Assembly: GCA_002706685.1 (NCBI GenBank)
Contig: PALV01000010.1
Location: 124,001-188,000, forward strand
Source of the DNA: Gammaproteobacteria bacterium
GTDB lineage: Bacteria; Pseudomonadota; Gammaproteobacteria; Pseudomonadales; Pseudohongiellaceae
Length of the DNA stretch: 64,000 nucleotides
Direction: 5' to 3'
The translations under genes were made by a program, and so were the position numbers. This document shows positions 34,280 through 43,530 of the stretch, one piece after another (positions within the stretch are counted from its first letter, which is position 1; each line of letters opens with the position of its first letter). Under the pieces are notes generated by a model, which was not told the origin of the DNA, did not search any database, and saw only the letters and a list, made by a program, of their open reading frames with translations.

Positions 34280-35092
34280 TCACTGGGAATTTGGCTCCGC
34301 AGGCACTATCCGGTCGCCGAAGGGAGTGCGCACCAGACGGGCTCCCTCGGGTACATCGGCCGGGTCGATACGACGCGGCCGGAATCTCGATTCTTCGGTT
34401 CGGCGGACGGCTGCGTCCGGGTCACTGCGCTCTCTGGCAGCACGCAGGGCTGCGGCAAACGGGTTTTCCGGCTGCTCCTCAGCACTATCTTCACTACGAC
34501 GATCACGACGACCGCCTCTGTCTTCAGATGACTCCTCCGCTGATTGCGCCGGTGCCTGGGTCGCTATTGGAGCGGCTGTTGCCAGCTGCAGGCGGGATAC
34601 GTTGCTACCCACGCAGGTGACACCTTCATCGGGATCTGCATAACAGGAGTTGCCTGCGGGATGCTGAATTATTAACTGGCGATTGGCCACTTCATCCACA
34701 AAGTGGCCGGGATAGCCGGGGATCTCTGCGCGCGCGTCCATCGACCCGCTCGACTCGTCCGGCAGCGGAACCACCAGGGTTTCTCCGTTCTGCAGGCGCA
34801 GGCGCACCTGACGCTTGCTGCCAAACTGGCTGGTACCGACCAGGGTAAACTGTGGTCCACCGCTGCGCGATGTCGTGTCAGGCGCGGGGGCAGGGGAATC
34901 TGCTGCAGAAGCGCTTGCCTCGATCGGCTCAAACAGGCGAAGCAGTTCATTGCTCGTCGGCGATGCTGTAGCCGACTGTTGACCGGCCACGGAGTCCGGC
35001 GTCAGGTCTGTAAACAGTTCCGTTTCCTGGGCGTGAGCATGCACAGCGCTGATCAGCGCCGCCAGCATCATCATTAGGGCCCTCAGCATCAT
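34280..35092 (-). CDS. Secreted low-complexity protein of unknown function
   Basis: This 270-aa protein has a signal peptide (about 1-22, ending HAHA). The mature protein starts with an Ala/Ser/Pro-rich stretch, then a small domain (about 80-165; FTLVGTSQFGSKRQVRLRLQNGETLVVPL, with two Cys that could form a disulfide). A charged Arg/Glu-rich region (about 180-235) and a short tail complete it. I do not recognise a family. It lies 88 bases upstream of the glycosyltransferase on the same strand. A periplasmic role in surface polysaccharide assembly is only a neighbourhood guess. Confidence 0.6.
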   Translation of the reverse strand: MMLRALMMMLAALISAVHAHAQETELFTDLTPDSVAGQQSATASPTSNELLRLFEPIEASASAADSPAPAPDTTSRSGGPQFTLVGTSQFGSKRQVRLRLQNGETLVVPLPDESSGSMDARAEIPGYPGHFVDEVANRQLIIQHPAGNSCYADPDEGVTCVGSNVSRLQLATAAPIATQAPAQSAEESSEDRGGRRDRRSEDSAEEQPENPFAAALRAARERSDPDAAVRRTEESRFRPRRIDPADVPEGARLVRTPFGDRIVPAEPNSQ

Positions 35093-35199
35093 TCTGACTC
35101 CTGTCAGCGAACTGACTGTCCGGGTACATCATGACCGCCCCGGACCAAGCGGTACTTGAACATTGTTACGTTAACGGCTTTTTTATTTGTCGTGCAAGC

Positions 35200-35970
35200 T
35201 TACGGTTTAGTTTGCCCACGTTCAAAATATCTGGCTACTGCCTGCTGGGTCAATGCCTCCAGAGACTCTGTCAGCATGCCCGGATCATATCGATTAAACG
35301 ACTCGACATACTTCACCTCCGCACTCATGGAGAAGGTGCGCGCCTTGTTCAGGGCCAGAATCAGTTCAGGATAGTTATTCTGGCTGTTCTGGCTGGCGTA
35401 GACAGCCATGGCCTGCTGCTTGGCCTTGATGGTCGAGGTGATATCAATCAGCCGGTTAACGGGGCTCTGTACACTGATCTCATAGGACCATACCTCAGGC
35501 AGATGACCACGCCAGGCGCGCAGCTGCAAGCGCTGCACGGCTGCCCAGACCAGCTGCGCGGTGACCCGATGGTCAGGGTGGAGCTCCAGTACGCCGGGGA
35601 AAAATACCGTGGCTGCCTGCAGATCGATCAGCGCGCCAGCGATCTGCTCTACCACCGCATCGTCCATCTTCAGACCCCGGTCCGCATGATCCCAGGTCTG
35701 CACGCTGCTGACGCCGAGTACATCGCAGGCCTGCTGCACTTCCGTTTTGCGCTGCGCCACCAGGGCCTGCTGGTCATCAGGATTGGTGGCACCGCCCAGC
35801 GCGCCATCTGTCAATACTATGACATGAGTCGCCATACCCTGCAGCGCAGCAAGGCGCAGCGCCCCACCCATGCCAAAGGTTTCATCGTCGGCATGCGGCG
35901 CAAAAACAACCCAGGGCGCCGGCGGCAGATCGGATACGTGAAAGGGGACCAATATGTTTTCAGGATTCAT
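35200..35970 (-). CDS. PIG-L family N-deacetylase
   Basis: This 256-aa cytosolic zinc enzyme of the LmbE/PIG-L group removes N-acetyl groups from GlcNAc-type substrates. The catalytic signature PHADDETFGMGG (about 25-36) carries His-Asp-Asp, and the second zinc site is in ELHPDHR (about 123-129). The substrate is likely a glycan precursor of the neighbouring cluster. It is divergent from the wzm-wzt exporter, sharing an intergenic region of about 115 bases. Confidence 0.85.
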   Translation of the reverse strand: MNPENILVPFHVSDLPPAPWVVFAPHADDETFGMGGALRLAALQGMATHVIVLTDGALGGATNPDDQQALVAQRKTEVQQACDVLGVSSVQTWDHADRGLKMDDAVVEQIAGALIDLQAATVFFPGVLELHPDHRVTAQLVWAAVQRLQLRAWRGHLPEVWSYEISVQSPVNRLIDITSTIKAKQQAMAVYASQNSQNNYPELILALNKARTFSMSAEVKYVESFNRYDPGMLTESLEALTQQAVARYFERGQTKP

Positions 35971-36085
35971 GGCGCGGATTGTAGGCGGTTTTGCCGGTTT
36001 TTTTTAGCGTTTTGTGGAGATTGAGGCGCTTTCGTGGTTAAATCTGCGCCCTTCTGGAGTGAAATTATCATCGTTGATTGCTGCT

Positions 36086-36889
36086 ATGACATCTAGCCTG
36101 CTGCGTCAGTGGACATTGTCTCCCATTCGCCACTTCCGGCTGTTCCATCAGTTCGTGCGACAGGAATTCAGCGGCCAGTTCGCCGGCTCGCTGGGTGGTT
36201 TCCTGTGGCTGTTTGTTACGCCCATCGTCAATATCATCATTTATTCATTCGTGTTCAGTGTGGTTTTTCGTGCGCCCATGCCGGAAAACTTTGGTGACGT
36301 GCCTTTTGTCATTTTCCTGATGATTGGTTATCTGCCCTGGTTCGCCTTTGCCGATGCGATGGGTCGCTCAAGCGGACTGCTGCTGGACAAAGCCCCGCTG
36401 ATCACCAAGGTCATGTTCCCGGTGCAGCTGATTCCCATGGTTGGCACACTGGTCCCTTACCTGGTCCACGGCATCGCCATTTTTGTATTCCTGGTGTATC
36501 TGGCCACGCAGGGATATCTGCAGATGGCCTGGCTTTGGCTGCCGGTAGCCTTCGTGTTGCAGTTCATGTTTACCATCGGCCTGGTCGCCATCCTGTCCGC
36601 CTTCTGTGTGTTCCTGCGTGATATCCAGCAGCTTGTGGCTCTGATGCTGACTGCGTGGTTTTTCCTGACGCCGATCATTTATCCTCTGTCGCTGCTGCCC
36701 GAGCAGGTGTGGCCGCTGATGATGTTGAATCCCATGCACAGCTTTGTGCAGTTCTATCGCGAAGCGATTCTACTGGGCGATTTTTCTGCCATCCATTTCC
36801 AGGTGATGGTGGTATCGGCCGTGCTGAGCTACCTGCTGGGCGGCTGGCTGTTCATGAGAATAAAACACGCTTTTGGTGACGTTTTGTAA
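36086..36889 (+). CDS. wzm: O-antigen ABC transporter permease
   Basis: This 267-aa ABC-2 type permease has six predicted TM segments. It exports finished, lipid-linked polysaccharide to the periplasm. Typical features are the amphipathic N-terminus (LFHQFVRQEFSGQFAGSLGG), FLWLFVTPIVNIIIYSFVFS, and the re-entrant YPLSLLPEQVWPLMMLNPM. A GTG at 36014 would add 24 residues, but a TTAAAT hexamer near 36037 could be a -10 and favours ATG 36086. The stop overlaps the wzt start (TAATG). Confidence 0.85.
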   Translation: MTSSLLRQWTLSPIRHFRLFHQFVRQEFSGQFAGSLGGFLWLFVTPIVNIIIYSFVFSVVFRAPMPENFGDVPFVIFLMIGYLPWFAFADAMGRSSGLLLDKAPLITKVMFPVQLIPMVGTLVPYLVHGIAIFVFLVYLATQGYLQMAWLWLPVAFVLQFMFTIGLVAILSAFCVFLRDIQQLVALMLTAWFFLTPIIYPLSLLPEQVWPLMMLNPMHSFVQFYREAILLGDFSAIHFQVMVVSAVLSYLLGGWLFMRIKHAFGDVL

Positions 36890-38124
36890 TGCACAGTATT
36901 TCGGTCAACAATCTGAACAAGGATTTTCGCATCTACGCACGGCCGCAGGATCGCCTGCTGGAGTTGTTGCTGCGCCAGCCTCGTCACCGCGTATTTCATG
37001 TTTTGCAGGATGTTTCTTTTGATGTCATGGAAGGCAAGAGCCTTGGCATCATTGGTGACAATGGCGCGGGCAAGTCGACCCTGATGAAGCTGTTGGTTGG
37101 CACCCTGCAACCGAGCAGTGGGACCGTACACACCAAAGGTCAGGTCGCAGCCCTGCTGGAGCTGGGTGCAGGCTTTCATCCGGAATTCTCCGGCCGTCGC
37201 AATATCTATCTTAATGCCTCGCTGCTGGGTGTCCCGGATGACGATATCGCTGCGCTGGAAGAAGACATCATCGAGTTTTCCGAGCTGCGGGACTTCATTG
37301 ATCGCCCTGTCAAAACCTATTCCTCCGGCATGTATGTGCGACTCGCGTTTTCCATCGCGACGATGGTAAGACCGGATGTGCTGGTGATTGACGAGGCGCT
37401 GGCGGTTGGTGACATCGCGTTTCAACGCAAGTGCGTGCAGCGTATGAACGAGTTTCGTGCGCAGAACAAAAGCATGGTGTTCTGCAGTCACTCCATGTAT
37501 CACGTGCAGGAGCTTTGTGACACAGCTATCTGGCTGGAAAAGGGCCGTATTCGCGAAATGGGCCAGAGTGAAGAAATCGTTGCGCGCTACGAAGATTACT
37601 GCAACAGCCGTCGTTCCTACACCAAAGCAGAGGAGCAGGCCAAAGCCCTCGAATCTGAAAGCTCTGCGGTCAAGGCCGAGCAGCCAGCGGAAGACAAAAC
37701 ACCCAAGGACGCCCGCATCATCCATACCGTGGTGCGCAATACCGATGGCGAGATCATCGACTCTGTTGAGCCGCTGCAGGAAGTCATTCTGGAGTTGCAG
37801 GCCGAGATACTAAATGACAACAGCATCTGCTATTTCGGCTTCGCCTTGATGAAGGATCTGGACGAGGTTATCTCTGCCTATCTGGGCACCGATAGACCCG
37901 ACGTCGAACATGGCCCTTTCCGCAAGGGTGAAATTGTCACTGTGCAGTTGCGCCTGGATGCCATGGCATTGCGGGTGGGAAACTTCCATGTGCTGGGTGG
38001 TATCAACGATGCAAGTGGACTGCTCTGGTACGAGACAAAACTCAGCAAGGAAATCACGGTAAAGACAAGCAAAGGGCTGGGTGTTTTTGTGATGAAGTCG
38101 CAATGGGACGTAAAGCGCGATTGA
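36889..38124 (+). CDS. wzt: O-antigen ABC transporter ATPase with carbohydrate-binding domain
   Basis: This 411-aa protein has a nucleotide-binding domain (about 1-240: Walker A IGDNGAGKST near 46-55, signature YSSGMYVRLAFS, Walker B VLVIDEALAVGD). A charged linker leads to a C-terminal beta-sandwich (about 275-405; EVILELQAEI, YFGFALMKDLDEVISAY, FHVLGGIND). This layout is that of Wzt proteins that recognise the capped end of their O-polysaccharide before export, so the glycan is likely end-modified. It is convergent with gspK across 47 bases. Confidence 0.9.
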   Translation: MHSISVNNLNKDFRIYARPQDRLLELLLRQPRHRVFHVLQDVSFDVMEGKSLGIIGDNGAGKSTLMKLLVGTLQPSSGTVHTKGQVAALLELGAGFHPEFSGRRNIYLNASLLGVPDDDIAALEEDIIEFSELRDFIDRPVKTYSSGMYVRLAFSIATMVRPDVLVIDEALAVGDIAFQRKCVQRMNEFRAQNKSMVFCSHSMYHVQELCDTAIWLEKGRIREMGQSEEIVARYEDYCNSRRSYTKAEEQAKALESESSAVKAEQPAEDKTPKDARIIHTVVRNTDGEIIDSVEPLQEVILELQAEILNDNSICYFGFALMKDLDEVISAYLGTDRPDVEHGPFRKGEIVTVQLRLDAMALRVGNFHVLGGINDASGLLWYETKLSKEITVKTSKGLGVFVMKSQWDVKRD

Positions 38125-38171
38125 GCATTGACATGTTCTAAGCGGAGCGCGTCAATCTGCTCTCAGGTGTC

Positions 38172-39254
38172 TCAATCCACTCGCAGCAATCCAGGCGGTA
38201 ACTCCGCTCTTGGCGGCGCCGTGTCCGGCAACATGGCATATGGATCAACGTGACGCACTCGCGCGCGTTGATTAAAGCTTTCGACCTGCATGATCTGCAT
38301 GTAGCCCTGCCGAACCGGATCCTCAACCGCTGATATTTCCTCGTCTGTCCTCTGGGATTCCTGCTCCGCATTGGCAGCCTCAGCCGCCGGGTAAACGTAT
38401 ACCGAGTAAATACTGGAAGCAGTAAACCCCAGCCAGGGTGACAGTTCTACCATATTCTCAAGTGGGATTAGGGCACCAACTTCACGCATGGTTCGCAGAT
38501 CACGGTGCTGCCTGTAAGCAAAGATCTGCTCGGCCAGTTCCTCTTCCATGCCAGGCAGCAACATCAGGGCTTCTCGTGTAGCCATATTGGGATTGACCAC
38601 GGCTTCATTGCTGTAGACGGTAAATGCCGCTTCAAGATTGACGCCCTCAAAAAGCTCGTCGAAACCTCTTATCAGCAGAATCTCGTCGACCGATTCCAGA
38701 TCAGGACTGTTGCGTGGCGTGTACGGCGGATCCAGCGTTTGATAATACTCAGCTTCGGCGCCGCCAGGTGTGATCAATTCGTTGAGATCGGTCCAGTCAT
38801 TCCAGGCCGCCAGTAGTTCCTGTACCTGGCGTGGATCGAAGTCAGGGCCCAGTCGCGTTTCGATAATCTGCTGCAGCCGTCGTACTTCGATTCGATTGAG
38901 ATTTATTTTTCCAGCATGGTCATAAATCCGCACAACCATGTTTTCTGGGGCAGGGTAGTGCAGGGAGAGCGGTTGACCATTAAAGCGGTACGTCGACATC
39001 CGTACTTCACCCCAGTCGTTCAGCACCGGCTCTTCGTCCAGCGGTAATGGCATGCGTTCCAGCATCAGCTCCATTTCTGCCTGGTTCATGGCTGTCATGA
39101 TATCTGCGTAATCGCTTACACCTTCTTTTTGCCGCAGTGCCGTTGTGGCTCCCAGGCGAATATTGGTTGCCAGCACGGTGACCAGCACGGTCAACACTAC
39201 CGCCGTCCACAGCACCATGATGAGCACCGCGCCCCGTTGCGATCGCGGCATCAT
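38172..39254 (-). CDS. gspK: Type II secretion minor pseudopilin GspK
   Basis: GspK caps the pseudopilus tip with GspI and GspJ. The 360-aa length is typical and much longer than the other pseudopilins. The N-terminus QRGAVLIMVLWTAVVLTVL is a prepilin-type segment lacking the Glu at +5, as usual for GspK. A helical domain with NLNRIEVRRLQQII and VNPNMATREALMLLPGM follows. The start overlaps the gspJ stop by 4 bases. It is the last gene of the operon; its 3' end faces wzt. Confidence 0.93.
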   Translation of the reverse strand: MMPRSQRGAVLIMVLWTAVVLTVLVTVLATNIRLGATTALRQKEGVSDYADIMTAMNQAEMELMLERMPLPLDEEPVLNDWGEVRMSTYRFNGQPLSLHYPAPENMVVRIYDHAGKINLNRIEVRRLQQIIETRLGPDFDPRQVQELLAAWNDWTDLNELITPGGAEAEYYQTLDPPYTPRNSPDLESVDEILLIRGFDELFEGVNLEAAFTVYSNEAVVNPNMATREALMLLPGMEEELAEQIFAYRQHRDLRTMREVGALIPLENMVELSPWLGFTASSIYSVYVYPAAEAANAEQESQRTDEEISAVEDPVRQGYMQIMQVESFNQRARVRHVDPYAMLPDTAPPRAELPPGLLRVD

Positions 39255-39934
39255 GGTATCAGCTCCAGATTGGGACGAATGCTGCGATGCTGCCGCGCAT
39301 TGACGGGCGCCACTATGTCCAGCGTCTCCACGTTCCGGTCATCGATGGGTTCCAGACGTACATGGACGGCAAACGGCAACACACTGAACGTGAAGGCAGG
39401 CCAGTCTTCACGCCACAGACGCTCAAACTCGAGATCCTCATACAGATATTGAAAGCTCACGCGGTATCCTGGCAAAAGCAGTCGCGGCTCGGCCTCGTCC
39501 AGGCGCGCCGTCGGTTCATCACTGAGTGCAGGCGCAAGTTGCAGGTAAACTCCCTCATCGCCACGCCAAAACAGACGCCAGGCAGTCAGGCCATCCCTTC
39601 TCTCGGGGGACACTGTTGACACCCAGGACAGCTGGTTGGATTCACCTTCAAAATAGACATGGCGCCCCAGAGTTTCGGGGTCGCGGTAGCTGTGCGGGAA
39701 AGCACCCTGCAGCGCTCGCTCCAATTGCAGTATCGCAATTGATTCGTCCAGATTGTTCTCCAGAGCGGAAGCATTATTGTCCCAGTCACGCACAACGGAG
39801 AACATACCCGCTGTCAGCATGGTCATCAAAGTCGCTGTCAGTGCCAGCGCCAGGATGATCTCCAGTAGCGTGAAACCTCGCTGCAGATGTGATCGGCTTG
39901 CTTGTTGTTGCATTCGATTCATGTTGCGTGTCAC
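39251..39934 (-). CDS. gspJ: Type II secretion pseudopilin GspJ
   Basis: This 227-aa minor pseudopilin has the prepilin peptidase site at Gly20-Phe21 (RGFTLLEIILALAL) and the conserved hydrophobic helix, then a beta-rich body (LSWVSTVSPERRDGLTAWRLFWRGD). The peptidase (GspO/PilD) that should cleave it is not in this window. Its ends overlap gspI and gspK by four bases each, showing tight coupling. Confidence 0.92.
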   Translation of the reverse strand: MTRNMNRMQQQASRSHLQRGFTLLEIILALALTATLMTMLTAGMFSVVRDWDNNASALENNLDESIAILQLERALQGAFPHSYRDPETLGRHVYFEGESNQLSWVSTVSPERRDGLTAWRLFWRGDEGVYLQLAPALSDEPTARLDEAEPRLLLPGYRVSFQYLYEDLEFERLWREDWPAFTFSVLPFAVHVRLEPIDDRNVETLDIVAPVNARQHRSIRPNLELIP

Positions 39935-40338
39935 CGTGGCAGATCAGAACGTAGCCAGCGGACACCCTCGATCTGCTCACCCGTTTCCGGATCCACCATT
40001 CGGTAGGTTTCCAGAAGATCATACATGGGCGCTGTCCGTCGCAGGGGATCTTCAAGCTCACCTTCTGGAGAAACATCGAACTCGTCGTCAATGACTGATT
40101 CGATGTCACGAAACTGATTGTCGAGCAGCGCAAAGTTGAGATTGGCTCGAGCCTGAACCGTATCACTTAAACTGTTCTGTGCACGGCCAGCCAACTGCTT
40201 GCTACCGGCAGCCAGAGTGAAAAGTCCCCCCAGCACCATAGCCGTTATAGTCAGGGCAACCAGCACTTCCAGCAGTGTAAAGCCTTGCTGCACTGTTTTT
40301 ACTGAGATTGCAGGCCGGCTAATCGTCATTTTCATCAA
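39931..40338 (-). CDS. gspI: Type II secretion pseudopilin GspI
   Basis: This 135-aa minor pseudopilin has its cleavage site at Gly19-Phe20 (QQGFTLLEVLVALTI). The body contains the usual LAGRAQNSLSDTVQARANLNFALL helix. It overlaps gspH by about 20 bases and gspJ by 4. GspI starts assembly of the GspI-J-K tip complex. Confidence 0.92.
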   Translation of the reverse strand: MMKMTISRPAISVKTVQQGFTLLEVLVALTITAMVLGGLFTLAAGSKQLAGRAQNSLSDTVQARANLNFALLDNQFRDIESVIDDEFDVSPEGELEDPLRRTAPMYDLLETYRMVDPETGEQIEGVRWLRSDLPR

Positions 40339-40807
40339 GACGCTCTACTCGCCCTGAAAAGGGGTCAATTGAAAGTTTTAAGCGACGGGAATCCTGCGAG
40401 AATTCGAGCGTGCCGCCAGAGCTGCCTCCCTCTGGATAGAACTCGATGCTGAGCTGTTCCTGCACGGGGGACTGGCGGCCTGTACTGTCTGTATAATCCA
40501 GCTCGGTTTCGACAGAGACCCAGCGCCCCACCACTGATGGGTCGGCAGTCTCAGGTTCATCCCGGCCATTGCTGTTGCCTGCATCCGGCGGGTTAACGAT
40601 AAATTCCACCCGGGTTGTCCCGCCCTGAACCACAGCCATGCGTCTGGCATGATTCAACAGACCCGTTGCCTCACGTACCTGTGCGTTGAACCCCGGAGAA
40701 TCGAGTGAACTGATACCGGGGCCGATAAGCATGGCCATCATGGCCGCAATACCCAGCACCAGCAGGAGTTCCAGCAGCGTGAAACCGCACTGATATCTCG
40801 TTTCCAT
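40319..40807 (-). CDS. gspH: Type II secretion pseudopilin GspH
   Basis: This 162-aa pseudopilin has its cleavage site in CGFTLLELLLVLGIAA. The frame is open to 40918, but ATG 40807 sits 5 bases after AAAGG and gives a normal short leader, and it lies past the gspG stop at 40866, so I take it. The body has MAVVQGGTTRVEFIVNPPD. GspH is the minor pseudopilin linking the tip to the GspG shaft. Confidence 0.9.
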   Translation of the reverse strand: METRYQCGFTLLELLLVLGIAAMMAMLIGPGISSLDSPGFNAQVREATGLLNHARRMAVVQGGTTRVEFIVNPPDAGNSNGRDEPETADPSVVGRWVSVETELDYTDSTGRQSPVQEQLSIEFYPEGGSSGGTLEFSQDSRRLKLSIDPFSGRVERLDENDD

Positions 40808-40865
40808 TGGCGCCTTTCGTCTGACGGCAGGCAATGGCAGCTTTGAAGTTAGTGGCTTCCCTGTT

Positions 40866-41273
40866 TTAGTCGCCAATATCAGCGTCATTGTCTTCGCCAC
40901 CCGGCGCGCCGTCAGCACCGTAGGAAATCAGGCTGAAGTCCCGACCGCTCGACTCATAAACATAGGCATTACCCCAGGGATCCATGGGTACATCACCACG
41001 CAGGTAGGGGCCGTTCCAGGTGGAGCGCCCGCTGTCGTTCTCGATCAGTCCCTCCAACTCATCCGGATACTGACCTACATCCAGTCGATAGGCATCCAGA
41101 GCACTGGTCAGTGAGGAGATCTGCGACAGCGCCGCATCACGACGAGCGCCATCTGCCTGGTTAAACAGATTCGGGGCAACCATGACCGCCAGCATTCCCA
41201 GTATCGCCATGACGATCAGCAGTTCGATAATAGTGAAGCCACGGGCTTGCTTGATGCTTTTAACCTTGTTCAT
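40866..41273 (-). CDS. gspG: Type II secretion major pseudopilin GspG
   Basis: This is the 135-aa major subunit of the pseudopilus. The leader is 12 residues with cleavage at Gly12-Phe13 (ARGFTIIELLIVMAILG). The C-terminal calcium-site region DPWGNAYVYESSG and YGADGAPGGEDNDADIGD are classical GspG features. It follows gspD by about 20 bases. Confidence 0.95.
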   Translation of the reverse strand: MNKVKSIKQARGFTIIELLIVMAILGMLAVMVAPNLFNQADGARRDAALSQISSLTSALDAYRLDVGQYPDELEGLIENDSGRSTWNGPYLRGDVPMDPWGNAYVYESSGRDFSLISYGADGAPGGEDNDADIGD

Positions 41274-41293
41274 ATCAATTCCTCTGCCTGTAT

Positions 41294-43459
41294 TCAGATA
41301 TCTTCCAGCATTTCTGCCGCGAGTTCAAAACGGTTGAGTATTTCCTGATAGCGGCTGTTGGTCTGGTTGTTCAGATTGATCATCTCCGGTCGCAGCACGA
41401 TAAACAGCTCAGTGCGCTCGTTGTTGTCCTGCTGATAGCTGAACAGTCGTCCCAGGCCAGGCACCCGATTCAGGTAGGGGACACCAGTATTAAGCTGGTC
41501 GTTGGTGTTCTGGATAAGGCCTCCAAGCACAACATTTTCGCCGTCACGGACAACGACGGAGGTTTCGATTTCCTGATTCTGGAAAATCGGATTCTGATTG
41601 ATGCCTGCTGAGCCAGAAACAGACGACAGCTCCTGACGTATTGTCAGATTAACTACACCCTCCTCATTGATGCGGGGCGTGATCTGTAGTTCGATACCTG
41701 TTGGTCGGTACTGTATATTGGTGGTGGATCCGCCGACCCCAATGGTTTCACCCAGCTGCACTGGCACCTCGGCGCCAATACGAATCAGGCCTTCCTGATT
41801 ATTGATCACCGTCAGAGAGGGCCTGGCCAGCAGCCGCACATCGTTGTTGATTGCTATGGCTTCCAGCGTCGCTTCAACCCTGGCCGCGCCATCAAGAAAG
41901 GCCCGGTTGAACAGCAATCCACCCAATCCACCGGAACCATCCTGGTTACGGGAAGGCAGAAACTCAGTTCGTACCCGTGTTGCCGTACCATCAGCATTCT
42001 CGAGCACGCGCGACCAGTCAACACCAAATGAGGTTTCATCGGTCAGAACAATCTGTGCGATCGCCGCATTGATCATGACCTGCAGCGGCGCTGTGTCCAG
42101 TTGACTGATGGTGGTCAACAGCTGTCGATAGTCTCGCGGATTGGCACGAATCAGCAGGCTGTTGGTGGGCTCATCAGCAACAATGCTGACGCGCAGATTG
42201 GCGGACACGGCGATGTTGCCAGCATTTGAAGAAGCGGGCCCAGCCACTTGCGCCTGCTGTGTCGCAACCTGTTCTCCCTGTTCGTTGATAATGATGACCG
42301 GCTCAGGCCTTGCGGGTTCATCGTCATCGTCGCCGGCAGGACGCTGCTCCTCGTCGTCCAGGCGAAATACTTCGCTGAGGGTTTCTGCCAGCTCTACCGC
42401 ATTCAGATTTTTGACGCGATACTGAAACAACTGTTCAGACTGTTCTTCCCGATCCGCATCCAGGATCCGAATCCAGCGGGCAAGCTCTTCAAAACCGCGA
42501 GCGGCCGGCGCCGTCACCAGCAGCGCATTGATGCGCTCAAGCCCCTTGACCTGATAGGAAGGGTTTTCGCCTTCTATCATCGTCAGTATTTCTGTCAGTT
42601 CCTGGGCTACATCTGACGCCAGCGCATTGCTCAGAGGGTAGAGCTGCAAACCCTGATTCTGGAATGGATCATCATCTACGACCACCAGGAGCTCATTGAT
42701 ACGCACCAGCTGAGATCGCGTCGCAGTAATCGCCAGCGTATTGCTGTTGGAAATACGGACGATGCTGTCTTCCTCGTCAAGAATCGGTGAGAGTATGTTG
42801 GTGGCGCTGGCCGCAGAGACATAACGCAGCGGTGTAATCTGCATGATCTGCGCCGCAGTCCCCTGATCAAGTGAGTCGGGCGTGGCAATCTCGACCGGGA
42901 CATTATCGGTGCCAGATCTTGCGTACCAGACATTGCCGACCTGCTCCAGTACGATGCCGTGATTGCGAGTCAGTAATCTGATTAGAGGCCATACATCATC
43001 ATAAGTCAGCGGCCGGTTTTCAGCAGTACGCAAACTGACTCTGACATCTATTGAGGGATCAATGATGATGGACAGATCCAGTGCGTCAGCGAGCTCTTCC
43101 AGCACTTCCCGCAGATCAGCCTGTTCATAGTTCAGTGCCACGGTATTCTGGTCTGGCGGATTGACCGGAGAGGGAACCGACTCAAGCCGATTCGAAACAG
43201 ACACCTGGCGCCCATCCCGATTGATTTCATCAATGAGCGCCTGCCTTTCCGCCGCAGCCTGTTCGGCAGACGGCATATTTCCAAGCATCTGGGGCGCGCT
43301 CTGGCTTGTCGCTTGTCCAGCTGTGGACCCTGAGGTGGTGTTTTGATTCTGGCCACTCGAACGACTGTCACTCGAATCGATACCAGCACATGAAGCCAGT
43401 CCGACTGCCAGACTCAGAGCCACTGTGCGCACGGTGAACTGTCGTAAGCTTATATTCAC
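41294..43459 (-). CDS. gspD: Type II secretion secretin GspD
   Basis: This 721-aa outer-membrane secretin has N0-N3 domains (about 105-420) and a secretin core (about 460-690; EVPVQLGETIGVGG, and the late VVRDGENVVLGGLIQ). The signal sequence ends in the lipobox LASC, so Cys24 is probably lipidated and the secretin may reach the outer membrane without a separate pilotin. The N-terminal 30-90 segment after the Cys is Ser/Gln-rich and disordered. It lies after gspF here, not next to gspC as in the classical order. Confidence 0.94.
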   Translation of the reverse strand: MNISLRQFTVRTVALSLAVGLASCAGIDSSDSRSSGQNQNTTSGSTAGQATSQSAPQMLGNMPSAEQAAAERQALIDEINRDGRQVSVSNRLESVPSPVNPPDQNTVALNYEQADLREVLEELADALDLSIIIDPSIDVRVSLRTAENRPLTYDDVWPLIRLLTRNHGIVLEQVGNVWYARSGTDNVPVEIATPDSLDQGTAAQIMQITPLRYVSAASATNILSPILDEEDSIVRISNSNTLAITATRSQLVRINELLVVVDDDPFQNQGLQLYPLSNALASDVAQELTEILTMIEGENPSYQVKGLERINALLVTAPAARGFEELARWIRILDADREEQSEQLFQYRVKNLNAVELAETLSEVFRLDDEEQRPAGDDDDEPARPEPVIIINEQGEQVATQQAQVAGPASSNAGNIAVSANLRVSIVADEPTNSLLIRANPRDYRQLLTTISQLDTAPLQVMINAAIAQIVLTDETSFGVDWSRVLENADGTATRVRTEFLPSRNQDGSGGLGGLLFNRAFLDGAARVEATLEAIAINNDVRLLARPSLTVINNQEGLIRIGAEVPVQLGETIGVGGSTTNIQYRPTGIELQITPRINEEGVVNLTIRQELSSVSGSAGINQNPIFQNQEIETSVVVRDGENVVLGGLIQNTNDQLNTGVPYLNRVPGLGRLFSYQQDNNERTELFIVLRPEMINLNNQTNSRYQEILNRFELAAEMLEDI

Positions 43460-43530
43460 TTTCTGTCTCTCCTTGTGCCAGAAACCGTTCTGCTCTGGCT
43501 GCTCACAATATTGGCGATTTTGTCTAACTG

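Noticed and set aside
35131..36024. Plus-strand open frame of 297 aa opposite the PIG-L gene
   Set aside because: The PIG-L zinc motifs are on the minus strand, and the opposing translation has no domain and no ribosome site.
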